In this document: positions 24,819-33,794 of the stretch, piece by piece
Layout of the letters: every line of letters begins with the position of its first letter
Position numbering within the stretch: position 1 is the stretch's first letter
DNA from: Pedobacter sp. BS3
GTDB taxonomy: Bacteria > Bacteroidota > Bacteroidia > Sphingobacteriales > Sphingobacteriaceae
Direction: 5' to 3'
Assembly: GCF_008274585.1 (NCBI RefSeq)
Contig: NZ_VTRT01000002.1
Span: 496,001-560,000 of the forward strand
Length of the DNA: 64,000 bases
Position numbers and translations under genes: made by a program
The notes under the pieces: model-generated
What the model was told of the DNA's origin: nothing
Seen by the model: the letters and a program-made list of their open reading frames with translations, nothing else
Database searches by the model: none

Positions 24819-27656
24819 TCATACCACTTTTACCGGACCGATCAGACCTGCTGAATACAGCGGCTGCTTTTTCGTCCACTGCTGTGCAACCCGGTTATCT
24901 TTCAGCGATTTGGCATAATTGCCCAAAACCGTAGTGACCTTGATCTTAAGCACATTCTCACCGGATTTTAAAGCGCCTGCCAGATCGTAAAGATGCTTTC
25001 CATACCATTTAAAGCCCAGCGACCTCCCATTAAGCATTACTTCGGATATGCCGCCAACTTTACCCAGGTCAAGATAATGATAATTTGCCGGATCAGCCGC
25101 ATTAAACCGCTTTTCGTAATAAGCAACACCTCCAAAAGATCGGAGCTCCTTATCATCCTTGAAATCGACAAGCTGATCCATCTCTATTTTACGTGGCTTT
25201 TCGTACACTTTTTCAAGGGTTACCTGCCAGGGGCCGGCTATAGCCTGGGGTGAAGGATTGGCGGCTTTCTTAACCGGGTACAATTCGCCTTTTACATCTT
25301 CTGCAAAAACAATTAATACCGATTCTGCCGGGTCAAGACTGATAACGAGCTTATTTTTAGCACCGGCGGTTGGGTACCTGTACCGCTTCCCGGTTTCAGG
25401 ATTCCACAACCAGGCTGTTCTGTTATGGATATTAAAGGTAGCCGTAAACTGATGCGATTTCTCCAGGTGGTAATTGCTGATAAAAAATACATCGGCCTGC
25501 GGCGTTTTGTAATGCACCTGGTTTACATGGGTAACCGGCTTATCAAACGTAACAAACGATGGCAGCTTCAGCCTGGATTGCAGCCCGGCATACCAGTCTA
25601 TCATATTACCCTGCGGTTCAGGGCAAAGTATCACATTGTTGGGATAAGCCTTCCGGAGTGCGTCGATAGCAGAACGCACCTGATTGTCTTTAGCTTTATG
25701 ATCCAGCATTCCCGGCGACTTGACAGGAGCTTTGCCAATAAACAGGAGCTTTCCACCCGCCGCAGCAAACTGCCTGAGCGCATTTACGGTATCCGGGGCT
25801 ATCGATTCTACTTCGGGCATCATAAGCACCTGATAACCCCGGGAACCATACTGTAGCTTTCCGCCCGAAAACTTACTTTGCTTTAAAATGTACTCATTGA
25901 TATAATCGCATCCCCCGCCGTTCTGATGCACAGCTTCCCAGATATTATTGGCATATTCCGGATAAACGATCTGGGGATATTGCTGGTATTGTAACCCGAC
26001 TTTAGACCACATATCGGCCATAGGGAATAATACCGCCACATTGGCCTGCAGCTCTGCTGCCTGGAAAACGGCCGAAAGCCGGGCTTTGTAATCGATCCAT
26101 GTTCTCAGGTAAGGCCACCAGGTATTCCGCTCATTGAACAGTGTTCCATAGCGTACCCATCCCGGGAAAGGAACATCCTTGGGGCTATAATTAAAGCCAT
26201 GCAGGATAGAATGGGTAACACCCGAGAGGTTGCTCTGGTCGCCGGTGATCTTGATCCGTTCCAGGGTAGCGTTAAATACCATCGAGGTATTGGTGATCTC
26301 TTCGCAGCTAATGATCTTTTTACCGGTAAGCCGGGCCGCGGATGACACAAATTTATTGACCGGACGGTAAGCCCGGCCTGTTTTAAACGTTCTTTCCTCA
26401 AAGTCTGTACCCACATCCGGCCGAAGCCAGGTCTCACATTCGGGTATATCCAGCACCATAGCCGATTCCAGGGGATAATATTCCCTGCCGTAAGCCTGTA
26501 CCCGGGATTTAACACCGTTTTTACGACACCAGTCTACAAAGGTTTGCAGGAAACGTTCATGGAACAGCTCCAGGCGGGTGATCTCAAAATCATAACGCAC
26601 CCGCTCAATTTCATCCTGTACTGCCGGCGACAGGCTGATACTATTCTCGCCAAGCAATTGTCCGCCGTTATAGGTACTTTTCTTGTTGAGCTTGAATAAA
26701 ACAAATGGCAGGTAAGGCTCAAGCGCATACCCCCTGCGTTGCTTAAACTGCTGCTGTATGTCATTGCACCAGTTAGAGCCCCGCAGCTCCAGGCTATCCA
26801 CAAATACCGACCGGAAATAATCGCCCATACGGCCAACTTTAGCTGTTATGGCATCCGACATGCGGTTCAGGTATTTCTGTACCGCGGCCTTGTTGTAATG
26901 GTTCAACACCGGTCCGGCGGCTCCGGGCGCACCATGAGTTACTGCCGTATAGCCGGTTAATTTTACCAGGTAATGCAACACGTGCTTGCCCTGGGGCACG
27001 TCTATGGTGATGGTCTCATCATTGATCTTATCGTTCAGATCAATACCGGGTTGGAATGTATCGAGATGATCGGGAACCAACCGCAGTCCGAACAATGCTA
27101 TCGAACCGCTTTTATAGGTTCTCAGGGCTTCCATATCGGCCAGTAATTCGCTTCTTTTGAACTGGTGTTGCTGTCCGCCTGCCAGCTCTTTTGTACCGAG
27201 GGCCAGCAACTGGATCTGCTCATCTTTCTGAAGAAATTCACCGCCAAACGGCCAGCCGGAACCCACAATGATATCACAGGTGATACCGCGTTCCCTGGCT
27301 CCCTCTACCGTGGTTTTCAGCAAGCGCAACCATTCATCGCTCAGCCAGTCTACAGGCTTATATCCCATAGCATCATTCCCTTCCGGAAAAGCAATGGGGT
27401 TTATCTCCACGCCCGAAATGCCCTTTTCTTTAAGCATATCCAGCTCCCGCAGCAATTCTGCCTGCTCTACGCGAAGACCGTTCCACCACCAGCGTACAAA
27501 GGGCCGGGCGGCATTGGGCGGATTCTGAAATATCGAATACAGGGCTGTTGCCTGCACCGTTTCTTTCTCACCAGCTAATAAACGCTTAAACGGAAAGGCA
27601 TACATTAATGGTGCAAGGGAGCCCATCCTGACAAATTCTCTTCTTGATATATCCAT
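24819..27656 (-). CDS. GH106-type alpha-L-rhamnosidase
   Basis: The 945-residue protein opens with a twin-arginine signal (SRREFVRMGSLAPLMYAF), so it is probably exported folded. FQNPPNAARPFVRWWWNG and LDMLKEKGISGVEINP are typical of the N-terminal part of GH106 alpha-L-rhamnosidases. The TIM-barrel core is followed by a beta-sandwich at the C terminus (about 860-945) with YLDLGKVGGISEVMLNGRSL. It should release terminal rhamnose from pectin RG-I/RG-II, arabinogalactan or ulvan-like glycans. It is followed by the sulfatase, which would suit a sulfated rhamnose-containing substrate such as ulvan. That link is an inference. Confidence 0.85.
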   Translation of the reverse strand: MDISRREFVRMGSLAPLMYAFPFKRLLAGEKETVQATALYSIFQNPPNAARPFVRWWWNGLRVEQAELLRELDMLKEKGISGVEINPIAFPEGNDAMGYKPVDWLSDEWLRLLKTTVEGARERGITCDIIVGSGWPFGGEFLQKDEQIQLLALGTKELAGGQQHQFKRSELLADMEALRTYKSGSIALFGLRLVPDHLDTFQPGIDLNDKINDETITIDVPQGKHVLHYLVKLTGYTAVTHGAPGAAGPVLNHYNKAAVQKYLNRMSDAITAKVGRMGDYFRSVFVDSLELRGSNWCNDIQQQFKQRRGYALEPYLPFVLFKLNKKSTYNGGQLLGENSISLSPAVQDEIERVRYDFEITRLELFHERFLQTFVDWCRKNGVKSRVQAYGREYYPLESAMVLDIPECETWLRPDVGTDFEERTFKTGRAYRPVNKFVSSAARLTGKKIISCEEITNTSMVFNATLERIKITGDQSNLSGVTHSILHGFNYSPKDVPFPGWVRYGTLFNERNTWWPYLRTWIDYKARLSAVFQAAELQANVAVLFPMADMWSKVGLQYQQYPQIVYPEYANNIWEAVHQNGGGCDYINEYILKQSKFSGGKLQYGSRGYQVLMMPEVESIAPDTVNALRQFAAAGGKLLFIGKAPVKSPGMLDHKAKDNQVRSAIDALRKAYPNNVILCPEPQGNMIDWYAGLQSRLKLPSFVTFDKPVTHVNQVHYKTPQADVFFISNYHLEKSHQFTATFNIHNRTAWLWNPETGKRYRYPTAGAKNKLVISLDPAESVLIVFAEDVKGELYPVKKAANPSPQAIAGPWQVTLEKVYEKPRKIEMDQLVDFKDDKELRSFGGVAYYEKRFNAADPANYHYLDLGKVGGISEVMLNGRSLGFKWYGKHLYDLAGALKSGENVLKIKVTTVLGNYAKSLKDNRVAQQWTKKQPLYSAGLIGPVKVV

Positions 27657-27771
27657 AGATTACGATATGTTTTAACATGTCGCTGCAAACGACTATTACA
27701 ATTGGTTTTTGTTGGCTTCAGCTACTATGATAACTGAATCACCGGCAAGTTAAAACAGATCATTGATACAG

Positions 27772-28626
27772 CTATCCTGCTCTGTCCTGCAAGGAAGCAT
27801 ACCGGCTTTTCAGCATATCCATCATGTATTTATTGATCTCCCACTGATCGGCGACCGGCTTATTGCTGTAACACTGGTAAGCCATATAGGGATACGGGCC
27901 AAACTCAGGTGTGATTGTGCACTCGTCAACCTGCTTTTCTATCTGCCGTTCAATCCACCGGTCCCACCAGCTGAGATGATGAGAAAGCGCTTCAGCATTT
28001 TCGGGAGCCCGTGGATCGGTAACCTGTGGCCCTTCGATATGCCCGACACGGGCATGCAGGTGCACGGCGTGATCAATGGCCAGCTCGATTGCTTCCTGCT
28101 GATCTTCGAGATAGCTTTCTGAAACGCACACCCAATGCGACAGGTCTAAAGCAAGCTCCAATGCAGGAAACTTTTGCAGGTAAGCTTTTACCACATGCGC
28201 CGCATACGACCATTTGTTGCGATGTGTTTCCTGGATGATCTTAATGCCCGTTTTCCTGCTGATCCTGTCGCATACGTCGAAACATGCGGCTGCCTGACCG
28301 GGAGTATAATATTCGCGGCCGGTTTGCGAGGTGATGAACCGTGGCCGGATAGTGTTGGTCTGGTATTCGGCCAGTTGATATAAATTCCGTTCCAGTGCAG
28401 CCAGGTACTTGTTTATATCGTAACCTTCTTTCATTTCAGCATGCAGCAAGCTGAACTCCAGGCCGGCATCTTCCAGTTGCCGGAGCATGATGTCCTTATC
28501 TTCGGGAGTTTGCAGCGGATACACTTCAACCCCGTTGTACCCGGCGGCTTTTACATTTTTCACAAAATCAGGCCAGGGAATATGTTCTGATCCCCACCGG
28601 GGGCAATAGAATTTTATGGATAACAT
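27772..28626 (-). CDS. Xylose-isomerase-like sugar isomerase/epimerase
   Basis: The 284-residue TIM-barrel protein belongs to the AP-endonuclease-2/sugar phosphate isomerase superfamily. It has FVKNVKAAGYNGVEVYP in the first beta-alpha units, a metal-ligand Glu in IIQETHRNKW, ALDLSHWVCV, HLHARVGHIEGPQVTDP and a closing TPEFGPYPYM. There is no signal peptide, so it acts in the cytoplasm, probably on sugars or cyclitols released by the neighbouring enzymes. The exact reaction is not deducible. It lies 115 bases before the GH106 start on the same strand. Confidence 0.8.
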   Translation of the reverse strand: MLSIKFYCPRWGSEHIPWPDFVKNVKAAGYNGVEVYPLQTPEDKDIMLRQLEDAGLEFSLLHAEMKEGYDINKYLAALERNLYQLAEYQTNTIRPRFITSQTGREYYTPGQAAACFDVCDRISRKTGIKIIQETHRNKWSYAAHVVKAYLQKFPALELALDLSHWVCVSESYLEDQQEAIELAIDHAVHLHARVGHIEGPQVTDPRAPENAEALSHHLSWWDRWIERQIEKQVDECTITPEFGPYPYMAYQCYSNKPVADQWEINKYMMDMLKSRYASLQDRAG

Positions 28627-28695
28627 TTGTTAGACTTTAGTATTGAGATGTGAAATATAAGACTTTAAAGCTACTTATGTTTTGATATAAGAAAA

Positions 28696-28834
28696 GAGGG
28701 TGTCTAAAAAGCCAAAAAGCCAATAAATGAGCAGTCACGCTAACCCCGAATTCTCGGGGTCAGCATCTGTAGCAACAATGAACCAATCCTTCGACAAGCT
28801 CAGGATGACCGTCGCAGACCTTTTAGACACCCTC
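28696..28834. mobile_element. 139-bp MITE-like element, family B copy 1
   Basis: The ends gagggtgtctaaaaag (28696-28711) and cttttagacaccctc (28820-28834) are inverted repeats, identical over 15 bases apart from one A of length. The inside holds a small hairpin ccccga-attc-tcgggg (28744-28759) and the words tctgtagc, gaaccaat and cttcgacaagctc. These words recur in order in the element at 37542-37695. No target duplication is clear. Confidence 0.75.
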
Positions 28835-28861
28835 CTGGCCTTAGACTCCGGATTACCCGGG

Positions 28862-28921
28862 AGGATTTTCCCGTACTGCCTGTCCCGAGAGGAATGATTC
28901 GGGATCCGGCATTCAACTTTT
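28862..28921 (+). repeat. 60-bp dispersed repeat, copy 2
   Basis: This is the plus-strand counterpart of 5275-5334, 56 of 60 bases identical. The central tcccgagaggaatgattcggga is palindromic. It lies 28 bases from the end of the family B element. Confidence 0.8.
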
Positions 28922-28965
28922 AACCCCGAACAGTCAGGGTTTCGCTGTGCTCAACTTTTGCCTTC

Positions 28966-29781
28966 TCACCGCTTATAAATAAGCGGGTTCTGGGCATCGT
29001 CATTCAGTAAATCTCCGGGTTTAATGTGTTGAAGGTAGCTATCCGGCAGAATATTAGGCTGACCGTTGTACACATTACCGTCGGGCATGTAAGCACAGGT
29101 CATTGCCCGGCGGAAACCCGGGGTCATGTTGGCATGTGCACCGTGAATGGTAAGTCCGTTATGAAAAGAGCAGCTTCCGGCTTTCATGGGTGCCGCTACC
29201 GATTTTGAATGCCTGAACTGCGGATAGAAATCGAATATCTCACCCATGTTCTTACCAATACCCGGATTTTCGAAGGTAGTTTTGTGGTATGAACCTGGGA
29301 TAAAAAAGAGACAGCCGTTCTCTAAGGTGGCATCGTCAAGGGCTACCCATATTGACAGTGCCCGGCGGTCTGAAAACGACCAGAATGGCGTATCCAGGTG
29401 CCACGAGGTTGGGTTGGCCCAGGGGCGCTTGATCAGTGCCTGGTCATGCCAGATACGAATGCCGTCTACCCCGGCCAGGTCAGCAGCCATTTTACCGATG
29501 CGCTCATCCAGCATCAGCTCCTTTACCTTGTCATTGGTTTGCCAGAGATTCAGCAGCTGGTCAAATACATTATTAAAATAATCGGCATCTTTGTTGATAC
29601 CATCGTCTTCGCCTACTTTAACGGCTTTGCCGGGCATCTTTTGCCCGTTACGCTCTTCTACAGCTTCTGTTACAGCCGCACGCCAGTGCTCCAGCTCGTC
29701 GGGAGTTAAAAAATCATCAATTACAACAAAGCCATTCTCCTGGTAGGCCGAAATTTGTTCGGGGGTTAATTCAAAATTCAT
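28966..29781 (-). CDS. Phytanoyl-CoA dioxygenase-family Fe(II)/2-oxoglutarate oxygenase
   Basis: I chose the ATG at 29781 (MNFELTPEQISAYQENGFVV), which is the classic PhyH start. The longer frame upstream, to 29964, would run over the divergent AraC start. The 271-residue enzyme keeps the iron ligands His128 and Asp130 in WHLDTPFW and His213 in TIHGAHAN, and Arg224 as a 2-oxoglutarate ligand. In Bacteroidota such enzymes often occur in carbohydrate loci, but the substrate is unknown. It is cytoplasmic. The AraC-type regulator is divergent across 132 bases and may control it. Confidence 0.85.
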   Translation of the reverse strand: MNFELTPEQISAYQENGFVVIDDFLTPDELEHWRAAVTEAVEERNGQKMPGKAVKVGEDDGINKDADYFNNVFDQLLNLWQTNDKVKELMLDERIGKMAADLAGVDGIRIWHDQALIKRPWANPTSWHLDTPFWSFSDRRALSIWVALDDATLENGCLFFIPGSYHKTTFENPGIGKNMGEIFDFYPQFRHSKSVAAPMKAGSCSFHNGLTIHGAHANMTPGFRRAMTCAYMPDGNVYNGQPNILPDSYLQHIKPGDLLNDDAQNPLIYKR

Positions 29782-29913
29782 AAGATCAATTCGTTTAATT
29801 GGAATGGCTAAAATTAGCACTAACACCGCTTGTATACTATGGACAAATTGACTTATTTTATGCACTTTTTGACATTTATATAGCGCATTACTTTGTTTAC
29901 TTATCGTTAAGAT

Positions 29914-30795
29914 ATGGACAAAAACTACAGCAAGTACCTCACTATAACCGAATTGGAAAAACAATGGGGGTTTTACGTATTAACGGCAGGGCATTCCAGA
30001 ATTGACACGAATCAGGTTTACCCCGACAACCGGATCCACCCGGACGACCATTCGTTTACCTGGAACAAAGGGCGTATGCTTCATGGCTATTACCTGGTAT
30101 TTATCACACAGGGTGAGGGTATTTTTGATTCGGAATTAACCGGAACCCGGAACATATCGGCAGGCACCTGTTTCCTGCTGTTTCCGGGTGTATGGCATCG
30201 TTATAAACCGAATACCCGTTCGGGCTGGGAAGAATACTGGGTGGGATTTAAAGGCAGCTATCCCGATGACATGATGAATCGGTTTTTCACTCCAGAACAA
30301 CCTTTTATCCGGACGGGCCCAAATGAAATGCTGCTGGGGCTTTTCCAAAAGCTTATTCAAATCATACAGGCAGCTCCTGCCGGATATCACCAGATCATTT
30401 CGGGCATTACCTTGCAGATACTGGGGCTGGTACAAGCCGTTGCATCGCATGAAAAATTAAGCTTTGACCCTACCGAGCAGCTCATTAACAAGGCGAAATT
30501 CCTGTTGCAGGAATCGCTGGAGAGCTGGGTCAATGTTGAACAACTGGCACAGCAGCTGCCAATGGGGTATTCCAGATTCAGAAAGGCTTTTAAAGCTATT
30601 ACCGGACAATCGCCCAACCAGTACCATCTCAACCTGAAATTAAACAAGGCCAAAGATCTGTTGCTTTCTACCGCGTTATCTGTAAACGAAATCGCTTATC
30701 AAACCGGCTTTGAATCGGCTTTTTATTTCTCCAGGGCCTTCAGGAAGAAAAACGGCGTTTCGCCGAAAGTGTTCCGGCAAAAAGCTGAACATTAA
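29914..30795 (+). CDS. AraC-family transcriptional regulator
   Basis: The 293-residue protein has an N-terminal cupin-like sensor (about 40-150, with GTCFLLFPGVWHRYKP) and a C-terminal double HTH (about 195-290). The second HTH reads VNEIAYQTGFESAFYFSRAF and the GVSPKVFR ending is typical. AraC regulators with such a sensor generally bind a sugar. It is divergent from the PhyH-type gene and probably controls it and perhaps the following isomerase/GH106/sulfatase genes. A box close to TAnnTTTG (ttactttg at 29888-29895) lies upstream. Confidence 0.9.
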   Translation: MDKNYSKYLTITELEKQWGFYVLTAGHSRIDTNQVYPDNRIHPDDHSFTWNKGRMLHGYYLVFITQGEGIFDSELTGTRNISAGTCFLLFPGVWHRYKPNTRSGWEEYWVGFKGSYPDDMMNRFFTPEQPFIRTGPNEMLLGLFQKLIQIIQAAPAGYHQIISGITLQILGLVQAVASHEKLSFDPTEQLINKAKFLLQESLESWVNVEQLAQQLPMGYSRFRKAFKAITGQSPNQYHLNLKLNKAKDLLLSTALSVNEIAYQTGFESAFYFSRAFRKKNGVSPKVFRQKAEH

Positions 30796-30847
30796 GTAGG
30801 CAATAGAGACATCACCTGCTCAAATCTAACGTAAAGTTTTACGCCTG

Positions 30848-31165
30848 TTATTTATACAGGTCTTCGTTATCCGGATTTTTACCGCCAGTATCTGATTCTA
30901 AACCGGCATCCTGCTCGGCACTGTTTTTACCGGCACTTTCTATGTCCTGGTATTGCGATTCCTCTTCAATATCATCCGGATCTGCTTCATGCACCCGTTC
31001 CAGATAGCTATCAGTATCCAATTGCTCCGGGCTGGTGTCAGGCTCACCGTTATTATTCTTTTGATTGTCTTCATCCGGGTTCCGTGGGCCATTGCCCGGC
31101 GTGTTGGGCTGCTGATTTGGCACTGCTGCTCTCTGAGTACCAGTGCTGCTAAAGTTGTTTTCCAT
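30848..31165 (-). CDS. Acidic low-complexity protein of unknown function
   Basis: I do not recognise a family. The 105 residues are rich in Asp, Glu, Asn, Gln and Pro, without hydrophobic segments or a signal peptide, and begin MENNFSSTGTQRAAVPNQQP. The protein is expected to be disordered. The reading frame has no close rival on the other strand with better composition, but proof of expression is lacking. Short acidic proteins of this kind are common in Sphingobacteriaceae near stress genes. Confidence 0.5.
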   Translation of the reverse strand: MENNFSSTGTQRAAVPNQQPNTPGNGPRNPDEDNQKNNNGEPDTSPEQLDTDSYLERVHEADPDDIEEESQYQDIESAGKNSAEQDAGLESDTGGKNPDNEDLYK

Positions 31166-31301
31166 AGGTAGATGTTTGCAGGTAGATGATTATTGGAATA
31201 ACACCAATCGCGTAAGAGGGTTTATGATTAAAGGCAAAACAGGTACTTTCTGAAACCATGCAGGTATTAATACGGTGTTTACCTGGATTATGCGGCAGGC
31301 A

Positions 31302-31321
31302 ACTTCGTTTCTTCACGAAGT
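31302..31321. terminator. Small hairpin at the end of the membrane-protein gene
   Basis: acttcgt (31302-31308) and acgaagt (31315-31321) form a 7-bp stem with loop ttcttc, overlapping the stop codon region at 31313. It could help end the minus-strand transcript, but no T-run is present. Confidence 0.3.
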
Positions 31322-31813
31322 CCCGTCCCCGGGTACTGCACCTGGATGAACCTGACGCTTATCGCGACAGCGGTATGATTCAAGCGCATGATAGCCCATT
31401 GTGGCAAACGTAGCAAACACGAGGTGAGCCATTACCAGATGGCCGTAATAACGATTAAAATGTATAGCCGGTGGATTAGGATGCATCCTGAAGACTGATT
31501 TCCAGACGCCTACAGCCAATACACCATTGACAGCGCCCAGCAGCAACGCATTTTTTAAGCCGGGCCGCACGTTTTTGTTTTCCCACAAATAACTGTATGC
31601 GCCCGTAAACGCAATGCCTGCGCCGTAATGCATCGCCCAGCCGGCAGTGTGGCAATATTCATTACGTAATGCCGGCATTAATTTTTTGGTTAACTGCGAA
31701 AGCACCAGCGGCTCTTTAAAATTTTTATGCTTATGTGCCGAAACCAGGTAGGAGAACAGGGTCATTGCCGTTGTGCCAACTACTCCTCCGGAAATAATAT
31801 TTGCTGTTTTCAT
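31313..31813 (-). CDS. Small membrane protein of unknown function
   Basis: The 166-residue protein has four likely hydrophobic segments, beginning with MKTANIISGGVVGTTAMTLF and including GWAMHYGAGIAFTGAYSYLW and LVMAHLVFATFATMGY. It contains several His residues in the helices (AMHYG, VMAHL). It looks like an inner-membrane protein related to DUF1440/DUF2938-like families, but that is a loose resemblance. It is divergent from the FAD/Rieske oxidoreductase at 31937, with 123 bases between them, so the two may share regulation. Confidence 0.6.
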   Translation of the reverse strand: MKTANIISGGVVGTTAMTLFSYLVSAHKHKNFKEPLVLSQLTKKLMPALRNEYCHTAGWAMHYGAGIAFTGAYSYLWENKNVRPGLKNALLLGAVNGVLAVGVWKSVFRMHPNPPAIHFNRYYGHLVMAHLVFATFATMGYHALESYRCRDKRQVHPGAVPGDGTS

Positions 31814-31936
31814 AACAGATTGATTAACAGATACCCTGTTAAACTAACCGGGGATACCGTCAAAAGTTTGCTCAACATGGCGCTTAAACAATTATCCTGT
31901 ATAACATGTTAAACAGGTTACTCATCTGCCCCACCT

Positions 31937-33487
31937 ATGAAAGAAAAAACAACAACCTCCGGAAGGAAGAACCTTCCCCGCGACAGTTCAAACCCCAGTC
32001 CCTGGCAAAAAGGGCCGTTTGATAACCCCAAAGCACAAGCCATCCATAACCCTGAAGCTATTTATGATGTACTGGTTATCGGTGGCGGCATCACCGGTGT
32101 TACTACGGCCTTGCTATTGCAGCAACGCGGTAAAAAGGTAATCCTGGCCGAAGCGCATATCCCAGGGTTCGGCACTACCGGCGGTACCAGCGCTCACTTA
32201 AATACTTTTTTCGACGCTACTTATCCCGAAATTGAAAGCGATTTTGGCGAAGGTGCCGCTAAGCTGGTTGCTAAAGCCGGTAAAGAAGCTTTCAAAATCA
32301 TCACCAGCCTGATTGAAAAATACAATATTGATTGTGATCTGGAATATAAAGACGCGTTCCTGTTTTCGCAGGATGAAAAGGAAGATAAAGAACTGGCCTC
32401 CATACGCGACGCGTCGGCAAAGGCCGGTATCCGCGTAAAGCAGACTGCCGAAAACGGCGTACCTGTTCCATTCACCAAAGCGCTCCTTTTTCCCGGACAG
32501 GGACAGTTTCACCCGCTAAAATACCTGTACCGGCTGGCCGGGGAATTTGTAAAGCTGGGCGGAGTGCTACTGGAACATACGCCTGTAAGCGAACATAAGC
32601 TGGAAAACGGCATCCATATCGCAGGCAACAGCACCGTTCAAATACAGGCAAAGAACCTGGTATTCGCCACGCATCTTCCGCCAGGTATCAACATCATGGA
32701 CTTAACCTGTGCGCCATACCGCAGCTATGTTTTAGGCATCCGGTTAAAGGATGACAATTACCCTTCCTGCCTGGCCTATGATATGAAAGAGCCTTATCAT
32801 TATTTCAGAACGCATGAAATAGACGGGCAGAAATACCTGCTGCTTGGCGGCGAAGACCATAAAACCGGTCACGGCGATCCTGAAAAAGCGTTTGAACAAT
32901 TAGAAGCTTATGCCCGCCAGTATTATCATGTGGCCTCGGTGGCCTACAAATGGTCGTCACAATACTATGTTCCTGCCGATGGCCTCCCATATATCGGTCA
33001 GTTGCCCGGCGGTGAGGATAATACCTATATCGCTACCGGCTATAACGGAAATGGTATAACGTTCGGCACGCTGGCGGCCAGGATACTGGCGGATACGCTT
33101 TGCGGGAAGAAGAATCCGTATGCGGAGCTGCTCAAGCCTTCACGGATCAAACCACTGGCTTCTTTCGAGGCGTTTGTTAAGGAGAATGCGGATGTGGCGT
33201 ATCATTTCCTTGCCGATCGCCTTTCGCCCGATGCGTTGGAATCACTGAAATCGCTTCCTAAAGAAGAGGGAACAATCGTCAAGTACCAGGGCGAACAACT
33301 GGCGATTTATAAGGATAAACAGGGAAAGATCAGTGCCTTAAACCCGGTTTGTACCCATGCCCGCTGCATAGTGCATTTTAACCCGGCAGAAAAAAGCTGG
33401 GACTGCCCCTGCCATGGCGGCCGGTTCGACCTGAACGGTCATGTGCTGACCGGCCCACCACGCCGGGATCTGGAGAAGGTGATTTAA
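31937..33487 (+). CDS. FAD-dependent oxidoreductase with C-terminal Rieske domain
   Basis: The 516-residue protein fuses a DAO-type FAD domain (about 40-400, with VLVIGGGITGVTTALLL and ATGYNGNGITFGTLAA) to a Rieske 2Fe-2S domain (about 425-516), whose ligands are Cys472-x-His474 and Cys490-x2-His493 (CPCHGG). Such fusions are widespread in bacteria and are annotated as amine or glycine oxidoreductases. The real substrate is not known. There is no signal peptide. The Rieske part may relay electrons from FAD to a partner that is not encoded here. Confidence 0.88.
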   Translation: MKEKTTTSGRKNLPRDSSNPSPWQKGPFDNPKAQAIHNPEAIYDVLVIGGGITGVTTALLLQQRGKKVILAEAHIPGFGTTGGTSAHLNTFFDATYPEIESDFGEGAAKLVAKAGKEAFKIITSLIEKYNIDCDLEYKDAFLFSQDEKEDKELASIRDASAKAGIRVKQTAENGVPVPFTKALLFPGQGQFHPLKYLYRLAGEFVKLGGVLLEHTPVSEHKLENGIHIAGNSTVQIQAKNLVFATHLPPGINIMDLTCAPYRSYVLGIRLKDDNYPSCLAYDMKEPYHYFRTHEIDGQKYLLLGGEDHKTGHGDPEKAFEQLEAYARQYYHVASVAYKWSSQYYVPADGLPYIGQLPGGEDNTYIATGYNGNGITFGTLAARILADTLCGKKNPYAELLKPSRIKPLASFEAFVKENADVAYHFLADRLSPDALESLKSLPKEEGTIVKYQGEQLAIYKDKQGKISALNPVCTHARCIVHFNPAEKSWDCPCHGGRFDLNGHVLTGPPRRDLEKVI

Positions 33488-33552
33488 GTGAGGGTGAGGA
33501 TAAGGTTGAGAAGATCATAGGATAGCTACAACCCATAACCATAACCCTAGCC

Positions 33553-33765
33553 CTAATCGAACATAACCACGATGTGCTTCTGCTTTTCCGGGTTTCCGTT
33601 CAATGTACCGTACACCTGATCTGAGCAGCGGGTCAACCCTGCCTGGTGAAAGCGGATATAATTCTCAATGCGTGAACCGGAATCGCAATGCAGCACGGTT
33701 TCTGTGATAGTTTCACGGACACGTGACAGCTCTTCCAGGAATTCCTGCTGAAAAACCCACTGACT
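33553..33765 (-). pseudogene. C-terminal remnant of an unrecognised gene
   Basis: Between the FAD/Rieske gene and the transporter the minus strand is open for 71 codons, ending in TAG at 33553, with regular protein-like composition: EFLEELSRVRETITETVLHC, then RIENYIRFHQAGLTR and a C terminus KQKHIVVMFD. A stop (TAA at 33766) lies directly upstream in frame and there is no start codon with leader. It looks like the tail of a larger gene whose front was lost where the transporter locus now ends. I cannot name the family. Confidence 0.5.
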
Positions 33766-33794
33766 TTATTGACTAGGAATGTTTGGATATAGGG

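Larger units (their letters stand above)
28627..28965. other. Repeat-rich spacer of 339 bases
   Basis: The gap between the isomerase start and the dioxygenase end carries no gene. It holds the MITE-like element at 28696-28834 and the second copy of the 60-bp dispersed repeat at 28862-28921, followed by accccgaacagtcagggtt. Both are described separately. Confidence 0.7.

Noticed and set aside
27165-27578. 137-codon plus-strand frame inside the GH106 gene
   Set aside because: It lies wholly opposite a well-supported 945-residue enzyme and shows no domain of its own.
29782-29964. N-terminal extension of the PhyH-type dioxygenase
   Set aside because: It would overlap the divergent AraC gene start, and the classic family N terminus begins at 29781.
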